Source: Candidatus Cloacimonadota bacterium | Lineage (GTDB): Bacteria; Cloacimonadota; Cloacimonadia; Cloacimonadales; Cloacimonadaceae | Reading direction: 5' to 3' | NCBI GenBank assembly: GCA_028681035.1 | Contig: JAQUJJ010000062.1 | Span: 1-20,201 of the forward strand | Length of the DNA stretch: 20,201 bases | The notes under the pieces: model-generated | Databases searched by the model: none | The model's input: only the letters and a program-made list of their open reading frames with translations | Told to the model about the DNA's origin: nothing | Shown: positions 14,764 through 20,201 of the stretch, piece after piece | Numbering within the stretch: position 1 is the first letter of the stretch | Layout of the letters: every line of letters starts with the position of its first letter | Made by a program: the position numbers and the translations under genes

Positions 14764-17670
14764 CTAAAACTCTACTTCGCTTTGCTCATCTTGGGCTTCA
14801 CTCTTCACAGCTTGCTTTTCGATGGAAAGCCAGGCAGTTACGATATCGTTATAAGCTCTGGCATCTTCTGCCCAAGCCTTGCGTTCACATAAGGTATAGA
14901 GCAAAAAGGCAAGCTGCCTGGCGGTTGCAGATAGTTCGGGTACAGCAGACACAATCTTTGCTGCGGCTGATTCTCCACTGCTTTGATGAGCCCGGATTAG
15001 CTGATGCAGTACCTCCCAAACCGGAGTACGGCTATCTTTTAAGGGGTTCCAATCAGCGGGGTATTCTGCGGGACGATACAGACGCACCTTGCCTGCTTCG
15101 GCAAGCAAAACCCCGCTATCTCTTACGCCTTCTACAGAAAGACCTTTGGCCTTGGCGAGCACTTCAGCATCACCATAGACACCTTCTTTGAAACCATATT
15201 CACTGAACCACTGCAAACAAAAACGGGTATCATTATCCCAATCCCCTTCCCGCTCTTTGAAATACTCATCCAAAGCTTTGTTGATCAGGATAAGGGCAGT
15301 ATGGACTGACATAGGACTACCATCAGCTTCCAGAATGGCTTTATACTTGGAATAAACTGCCATGCCTGGTCCAATGGAGGCTTGAGCTAAATCCACAGGG
15401 GCTATAGGGCTTGAAGTTTCGCTTCCATTGATCATTGTATCCAGAGCTTGTGGGATAGCTTGATTTAATTCTTGCATGAAGTCTTTACGACCTATAGTAT
15501 CGGCGTCCGTATTGCGCTTTCGACAGACCAGAATAATACTTGAAGCTAGAACATTCGAACCTGTCTTAAGCCCTTGATCTCTTTCTGTTCTCATTGGCCA
15601 AGTACCTAGAATAGCCAAACCAGAATCAACAACAGCATCTAAAAAAGTAACCCACCCAGTTGAATAGGTACCAGACACGTCAGACGCTGCTTGCTTATAT
15701 GCATAATATATTGTAATCGGAAATGAGCTATTTGAGATTTCAGAGAGTCTGTGCATTGCTTTCTTCATGGATTGCATAAAGAACAGATCAGCATCAGAGC
15801 GGCTATTATGTCGATAATGCGAAGCTACAATTTCGTCAGATTTAGGAGTCTCTAATGTGGAAAATAGCGAAGGATAAACCGATTTCACGCAATCTCTTAA
15901 CCAGATATAAAAGAAGTCAGATAAATCAGCATACATAATGTTATCATAGTATGGAGGGTCTGTTGATACCACCTTAGATTCACTGACCGATTGTGTCATA
16001 GCATTTTGCTGGAGCGAAAAACCTGATACAAATGCAGACAATGAAATGAGTATAACTCTTTCGATCCAGTTAATCGCCCCCAGCCAGTTCCCAGTGGATG
16101 CTGAAAAAGGGTTAACTTCTGAATAATCCCAAACCATAGGTAAGGCTTGTCGTCCGAAAGTTTGAACTATAAAGTTTCCGCCCCATGCAGTAAAGGCTGA
16201 CCAGTAATTTGCACATCTACCTTGTGCAAGGGATAGGAATACAGTAATTGCATCAGCATATGCTTCGGAACCTAACCCTCCTTCATCTAAAGACAATGCA
16301 TCGTTAGTATTAGAATTTAGATCTGCATCTTGCTTGATTTTTTCATGTATTTCGTTTATCAAGTCTGAGAATGTTGTTAAGGCAGTCAGTTGGCGCGAGG
16401 TATATATCTGATGCCAAAACTTAAAGCCATATCCTCTGCCGCTAACAAGATCAGTGGTATTTTGATTCATTCCTTGAACAGGTTTCCATTCTGGAATTGC
16501 AGAAAGTGCATTTGCCTCCTGAAATTCGTTAGGTGATAGGAATACTTTCCCATTATCGCTTTCGCAGACAATTGCTAAGAGCTTAGATCCAATTCTATTA
16601 GCCTGTCCTTCAGCTTTAATGTATGATCCATCAATAGGGGTTTGTGATAATAGACAGTAAAAACCAGACCCTCTACCTGAAACTTTCGTACCCATTTTAG
16701 CTTGAGCATGATAGGCTGCCTTACCATTTTTAACTAAAAATCTATAACTGTTTTCCTGAATTATGGGTTCGACATAAGCTTCATTGCCCTTTTTGTCGCA
16801 TAAAACGAAAGTAGTAATTAGGGGAACATGCGCGTGAGAGTAGAGAGGATTGGGACTCTTTACTGTTCTTGCCCAAAGATAGGCAATAACAGTAAGCTTC
16901 TTTCCTTGATATTGCTTTAAGTCTGGACGCTCTGACACCATCTCAGGTGTCACTTCGATGGGCGGATAAAGATGTCCAATCCGCTTAAAGGCCTCTTCTC
17001 TCACCCAATGACCGTAACGACGCACATCCTCTGCCAATCCAGTGACCCCAGGCCAGGTATATTGTCCGGTATCAATTTGCTTTTCATGAGCGGGAATAGG
17101 CCCAATCGGACGTCGGCCCACAAATTTAGGTGGAATCTCAATCATCGCTTTATTGATCAGCACTGCCACAGGGTTTAAGTCGCTGGCCCAGGCTTCCAAA
17201 CCCAGTCTTTGCGCTTCCAAGGGGATGGAGCCGCCTCCGGCAAAGGGATCATGAAAAGCAGGTAGTTTATCGGGATTAAAGAGTTCAGCCGCTTCGGGAT
17301 GGTCTTTATTCAGTTCACAAGTTACTTTCCAGCTTTTCTTTATTTCTGCTCGGGCTTGGTTTAGTACCTGCTCATTAGTGGTGTTTTCCCACTTTACCAG
17401 TTCTCTGATGATGGCAAAGAGTCTTTCGCGTTCCCGGTTCGCATCTGCTTTTCTCTTGTAACCGATCTTCAGTTCTTCATCCCAGCCCGGATCATTGACG
17501 AGCTGGGCAAAGAGCACCGCTCTGGCAGCAGCCAAGGGGCGTCTTGCCCAATACAGATGCAAGGTGGAGGGATGCCCATGCCGGATAGACTTTTCACGCA
17601 CACAGGCTTCATTGATTTCTTTGAGCGGAAGCGCTACTTCTATTAGTTTCTTAGGTGCTTTAATCTTCAT
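14764..17670 (-). CDS. DUF1156 DNA (amino) methyltransferase of the anti-phage operon
   Basis: The 968-residue protein (from the ATG at 17670) opens with KLIEVALPLKEINEACVREKSIRHGHPSTLHLYWARRPLAAARAVLFA, the DUF1156 signature. The SAM-binding motif is HDPFAGGGSIPLEA (about 140-153) and the catalytic motif is DPPYYDN (about 571-577), pointing to N6-adenine or N4-cytosine methylation. It should mark host DNA against the ATPase and helicase/nuclease partners. AGGGAAG sits 3 nt before this ATG (core AGGGA 5 nt), better than for the ATG at 17691. The gene overlaps the 154-residue gene by 11 bp and ends flush with the next ATG. Where COG1743 enzymes often have a CPNPxC zinc ribbon, this one has SPNPLYSHAHVPL, a form I believe also occurs in the anti-phage-associated subfamily. 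The middle third is clearly AT-rich relative to both ends. Confidence 0.85.
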   Translation of the reverse strand: MKIKAPKKLIEVALPLKEINEACVREKSIRHGHPSTLHLYWARRPLAAARAVLFAQLVNDPGWDEELKIGYKRKADANRERERLFAIIRELVKWENTTNEQVLNQARAEIKKSWKVTCELNKDHPEAAELFNPDKLPAFHDPFAGGGSIPLEAQRLGLEAWASDLNPVAVLINKAMIEIPPKFVGRRPIGPIPAHEKQIDTGQYTWPGVTGLAEDVRRYGHWVREEAFKRIGHLYPPIEVTPEMVSERPDLKQYQGKKLTVIAYLWARTVKSPNPLYSHAHVPLITTFVLCDKKGNEAYVEPIIQENSYRFLVKNGKAAYHAQAKMGTKVSGRGSGFYCLLSQTPIDGSYIKAEGQANRIGSKLLAIVCESDNGKVFLSPNEFQEANALSAIPEWKPVQGMNQNTTDLVSGRGYGFKFWHQIYTSRQLTALTTFSDLINEIHEKIKQDADLNSNTNDALSLDEGGLGSEAYADAITVFLSLAQGRCANYWSAFTAWGGNFIVQTFGRQALPMVWDYSEVNPFSASTGNWLGAINWIERVILISLSAFVSGFSLQQNAMTQSVSESKVVSTDPPYYDNIMYADLSDFFYIWLRDCVKSVYPSLFSTLETPKSDEIVASHYRHNSRSDADLFFMQSMKKAMHRLSEISNSSFPITIYYAYKQAASDVSGTYSTGWVTFLDAVVDSGLAILGTWPMRTERDQGLKTGSNVLASSIILVCRKRNTDADTIGRKDFMQELNQAIPQALDTMINGSETSSPIAPVDLAQASIGPGMAVYSKYKAILEADGSPMSVHTALILINKALDEYFKEREGDWDNDTRFCLQWFSEYGFKEGVYGDAEVLAKAKGLSVEGVRDSGVLLAEAGKVRLYRPAEYPADWNPLKDSRTPVWEVLHQLIRAHQSSGESAAAKIVSAVPELSATARQLAFLLYTLCERKAWAEDARAYNDIVTAWLSIEKQAVKSEAQDEQSEVEF
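15430..16910. other. AT-rich central segment of the methyltransferase gene
   Basis: Counted 60-base lines give about 30-40% GC inside (for example 18/60 at 16321, 21/60 at 15721) and 52-57% just outside (34/60 at 15061, 31/60 at 16921, 34/60 at 17161). The borders are sharp at about 15420 and 16920. The segment covers the region between the SAM motif and the C-terminal third, including the DPPY motif and the likely target-recognition part. Confidence 0.7.
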
Positions 17671-18124
17671 TATCTTCCCTTTTAGGCTCATCTGATATGT
17701 ACCACCGCAGATCTATATCATGGATAATCTGCAAAGCTGTGGGCAATGCTAATGCATTGTCATCTTTATCAAGAAATCCACCTAATCTTAGGATGCTGCG
17801 GCAAAATTGATTGTTTTCAACTAGAGCTAGTTTTACCTTGTGTGCAAAGCTAAACCATCTTCTTTCTGTGGTTTTTTCAAATGATTCAAAGATCTGTATC
17901 TGATCGTCACAGTATTTGTAATTATACCGCTCTTCAATAGCTTCCATAATCTGATAAAAGCCATCAGTGAAGAATCGGTCGTGGTCTTTTAGATGTTTTA
18001 TGTGTTCATTATGCATTCCAACTAATGATGCTGATTTCAAATAGCGCGCACTACAATCAGAAAACAAGCTTCTGATTGCATAAAGTCTGTTCTCGTCCTG
18101 AATGCTCTTCAAGTAATCGTTCAT
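17660..18124 (-). CDS. Unrecognised 154-residue protein inside the defence operon
   Basis: The product begins [21 protein letters not shown] and is predicted to be mostly helical, with no signal peptide, membrane segment or motif that I recognise. Its ATG overlaps the helicase stop (ATGA at 18124-18121) and its end overlaps the methyltransferase start by 11 bp, so it is translated as part of the operon. Related operons can carry a DUF3780 protein, but this sequence does not look like that family to me. It is AT-rich (21 of 60 GC in one counted line) between more GC-rich neighbours. Its place next to the methyltransferase suggests an accessory or specificity subunit; that is inference. Confidence 0.75.
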   Translation of the reverse strand: MNDYLKSIQDENRLYAIRSLFSDCSARYLKSASLVGMHNEHIKHLKDHDRFFTDGFYQIMEAIEERYNYKYCDDQIQIFESFEKTTERRWFSFAHKVKLALVENNQFCRSILRLGGFLDKDDNALALPTALQIIHDIDLRWYISDEPKREDNED

Positions 18125-20201
18125 ATCTCCAACTTTAGCAATTCTGCTTTACTCATCAGGCTTTGAATACCCAGATTGATGCTGGTCACGGCCCAATCTG
18201 GCTCCTTCGTAAAGGGCTTACGAATGTAATAAGGCCCCTCGTAGTTTTCACCATCCACGATCACAATGGCCAGGATAAACTTATCAGCCTGATTCAAGCC
18301 ATAGAGCACTTCATTGCGGGTAACCGTTATGGTAGATTGCCCTTTGGCTCTGCCCTTTACTTCGAGGTGTTTTGTTTCCGGCAATTTGCCATCAAGCATA
18401 GGTGGAATACTGGTAATATCCCATCCACAATTGAGAGCTGAGACATCGATTACTTCGCAGCCCAGAGTCTGTTCATATTCCATCACCGCTCGCATGGCTA
18501 TTTGCTCGATACGCTTGCGTGCTTCGGCATCGGCAGACCAAGTGTTCTCACCCTTGGCTTTGGAGATCAAGCCTGCCGGGATTACCAGTGCCCCTCCGAT
18601 GATGTGTGGAGTCTCAGATACTATATGACGCATCGCCTTCAGCTCTTTGCTTCTGGATTCTAAGCGGTGGGTGAGCTCATCTATGCTGCGATTCACATTG
18701 TCTATACTCAGCCGGGTTTTCTTGCCGGCAGCCAAGTCTTCTTGAAGCTTGATTTTGCGATCCGACCAAAAGTCTATCTCTTTGATCAGTCTTTGGTGCA
18801 CAGCCTCAAGGGTCTTACTTATATGCTGTTCCCTGCGGCTATTTACTTCATTAAAATGCTCTGGAGCAAGCTGAGCAGTGGCAAAAGCCAGAGCCCTGGC
18901 TTCCAATTGCTCAGAGAGCCATGCTTCGGATAGGATGCCTTCCACAAGCTTAAAATCAGCCTCTGAAATTGGTTCCAGATCAAGATGGGGAGCCCATCCA
19001 GCATTATTGATCTCACCTGCGGGACTTATCTCCACAAACTGCATCCGGCGAGATACGCATCTATTGCGATTCTGGCCTTCTTTGATCGAATGGTCGATAA
19101 TCAGCATGGCCTTGGGCAATATATCCTCATCATTAGGAGCGAGCATCACAGAGCCTTGTTTCAGTTTATTGCGATGAATTTCCAAAATCAGGTCTATCAC
19201 CGCCATCATCAAAGGATGCCCGGGATGGATAAAGCTGGCCATGGCGGATTCACGCTGCGCTAAACGGACAAACTGTTTATCAAAGCAGATCCGTTCATAC
19301 TTGGTGGTGACGGGATTCATATTACGACGATTTCTGCCGGATATTTGGCGATCCCTTTCTCGGATCTTGGCAGGTACATAGGTGATTTCCCATCTGCCGG
19401 ATTCACGCGCTCTTAGCTCTCCCCTCAGTTGTTCAAAAGCTTTGCTGAAGAAGGCACGGATGAAGTAGGGTTGGAGTTTGCGTGCTTCGGCTTTTTCCAT
19501 TTCTTCTTTCACAGCAAAAAGGCGTTTTTCGTCTATCACTTCCTCGCATAAGGCATTGCGACTTAGGATGTTTCTAATGTGTTCTGTATCCAGAGCACCT
19601 TCTACTACTTCAAAGAGCTTGGCTCTGATCACCGGGTCATCTCCATAGCGAATAGCTTCGATCAGTAGATCCCGCAAGCTCTTCTCTTCAAAGACATCAC
19701 CCAGAATATCAAAGACTCTACCGCCCAAAGCCTGCCTCTGTACCTCGAGTTTGTTGAAGAGGTTGAGGAATACGTCCCCCTCCCGGGTTTCCATCGCCAC
19801 CATATTCCACAGGTGGCAGACTTCCTGCTGACCAATACGGTGAATACGACCAAAACGCTGTTCAATGCGATTGGGATTCCAAGGCAGATCATAATTCACC
19901 ATCAGATTGGCATTTTGCAGGTTCACACCTTCTCCAGCGGCATCGGTAGCCAGCAGAATACTCACTCTGGGGTCATTGCGAAATAGCTCTTGGGCTTTGC
20001 GCCTTTCCTCACGTTTGATGCCACCGTGGATGATGATTACGGCATCTGGGTTACCGATCAGATCGTTCAAGCGACCATGCAGATAACTCAAGGTATCCCG
20101 ATGTTCGGTAAAGATAATCAGCTTGCGGTATCGGCCGCTCTGTTCTCGCATATGGGGATTATTCTCAAAGAGATTAGAAAGCTCTTCCCATTTGCGGTCA
20201 A
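18121..20201 (-). CDS. Helicase C-terminal part with DUF3883 nuclease-like end (cut by right edge)
   Basis: The frame is open to the window edge, giving 692 residues of a larger protein; the N-terminal ATPase lobe lies outside. The visible part opens with [16 protein letters not shown] and [16 protein letters not shown], then [53 protein letters not shown]: motifs IV to VI of an SF2/SNF2-type helicase, intact. A long helical middle follows. The last about 110 residues fit DUF3883, with GWDI, then [11 protein letters not shown] and a VTRNE segment, ending in [11 protein letters not shown]. The D...ExK arrangement is that of a PD-(D/E)xK fold, so this end may cut or bind DNA. The ATG at 20151 is internal, not the start. 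As the first gene of the visible operon it is likely the translocating, restricting component. Confidence 0.85.
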   Translation of the reverse strand, partial: DRKWEELSNLFENNPHMREQSGRYRKLIIFTEHRDTLSYLHGRLNDLIGNPDAVIIIHGGIKREERRKAQELFRNDPRVSILLATDAAGEGVNLQNANLMVNYDLPWNPNRIEQRFGRIHRIGQQEVCHLWNMVAMETREGDVFLNLFNKLEVQRQALGGRVFDILGDVFEEKSLRDLLIEAIRYGDDPVIRAKLFEVVEGALDTEHIRNILSRNALCEEVIDEKRLFAVKEEMEKAEARKLQPYFIRAFFSKAFEQLRGELRARESGRWEITYVPAKIRERDRQISGRNRRNMNPVTTKYERICFDKQFVRLAQRESAMASFIHPGHPLMMAVIDLILEIHRNKLKQGSVMLAPNDEDILPKAMLIIDHSIKEGQNRNRCVSRRMQFVEISPAGEINNAGWAPHLDLEPISEADFKLVEGILSEAWLSEQLEARALAFATAQLAPEHFNEVNSRREQHISKTLEAVHQRLIKEIDFWSDRKIKLQEDLAAGKKTRLSIDNVNRSIDELTHRLESRSKELKAMRHIVSETPHIIGGALVIPAGLISKAKGENTWSADAEARKRIEQIAMRAVMEYEQTLGCEVIDVSALNCGWDITSIPPMLDGKLPETKHLEVKGRAKGQSTITVTRNEVLYGLNQADKFILAIVIVDGENYEGPYYIRKPFTKEPDWAVTSINLGIQSLMSKAELLKLEI

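Noticed and set aside
16790..16872. Loss of the zinc-ribbon cysteines in the methyltransferase as a novelty
   Set aside because: The segment reads SPNPLYSHAHVPL instead of CPNPxC, but I recall a similar cysteine-free form in the anti-phage-associated DUF1156 subfamily, so it is probably a subfamily trait.
11559..20201. BREX or DISARM system
   Set aside because: DUF499 ATPase and DUF1156 methyltransferase recall BREX components, but no PglZ, BrxA/B or Lon-like gene is visible, and the DrmA/DrmB genes of DISARM are absent. The set fits the DUF499-DUF1156-helicase restriction-like grouping better. Genes beyond the right edge could change this.

Overview
The window is a bacterial accessory region with the layout of a defence island. 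A signal peptide on the first, truncated protein, which looks like an outer-membrane barrel, suggests a Gram-negative host. Most genes are of medium GC (about 45-55% in the lines I counted) and several have AGGAG-type ribosome binding sites. The style of the truncated outer-membrane protein is compatible with Cloacimonadota or another Bacteroidota-like lineage, but I cannot assign a taxon with confidence.

Left (1-1256, minus strand): the start of a secreted or outer-membrane protein gene overlaps (ATGA) the end of a TetR-family regulator gene. This looks like ordinary host DNA.

1204-1973: a 770-bp gene-free stretch that is unusually structured. It has a consensus DnaA box (1540-1548), a perfect 26-bp inverted repeat with a 3-nt loop (1598-1652), a set of imperfect repeats about 21 bp apart (1704-1877), and a good promoter and ribosome binding site. 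These lead into a primase-helicase gene of the TOTE-primase type (1974-4445, plus strand). DnaA box, spaced repeats and primase-helicase together resemble a replication origin of a mobile element.

4510-11022 (minus, markedly AT-rich): a very large STAND-type NTPase with an N-terminal DUF4297/Cap4-like nuclease region and a long alpha-solenoid, followed in the same reading frame by a 415-residue ORF. Only one TAG codon separates them, so the two ORFs probably represent one approximately 2,170-codon gene.

11058-11558: a junction stretch with a short ORF that may be a gene remnant, a UUCG-capped hairpin, two further inverted repeats, and a 20-residue very hydrophobic ORF behind a near-ideal ribosome binding site. 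The last resembles a type I toxin peptide.

11559-20201 (minus): an operon of tightly packed genes, transcribed in the order helicase with C-terminal DUF3883 (cut by the right edge), 154-residue unknown protein, DUF1156 DNA methyltransferase, small winged-helix protein with ten tandem tetrapeptides, DUF499 P-loop ATPase. The DUF499 + DUF1156 + helicase combination is a known anti-phage-associated, restriction-like grouping. The methyltransferase would mark self DNA, and the ATPase and the helicase/nuclease would act on unmarked DNA. The central part of the methyltransferase gene and the 154-residue gene are much more AT-rich than their surroundings, which suggests exchange of specificity parts.
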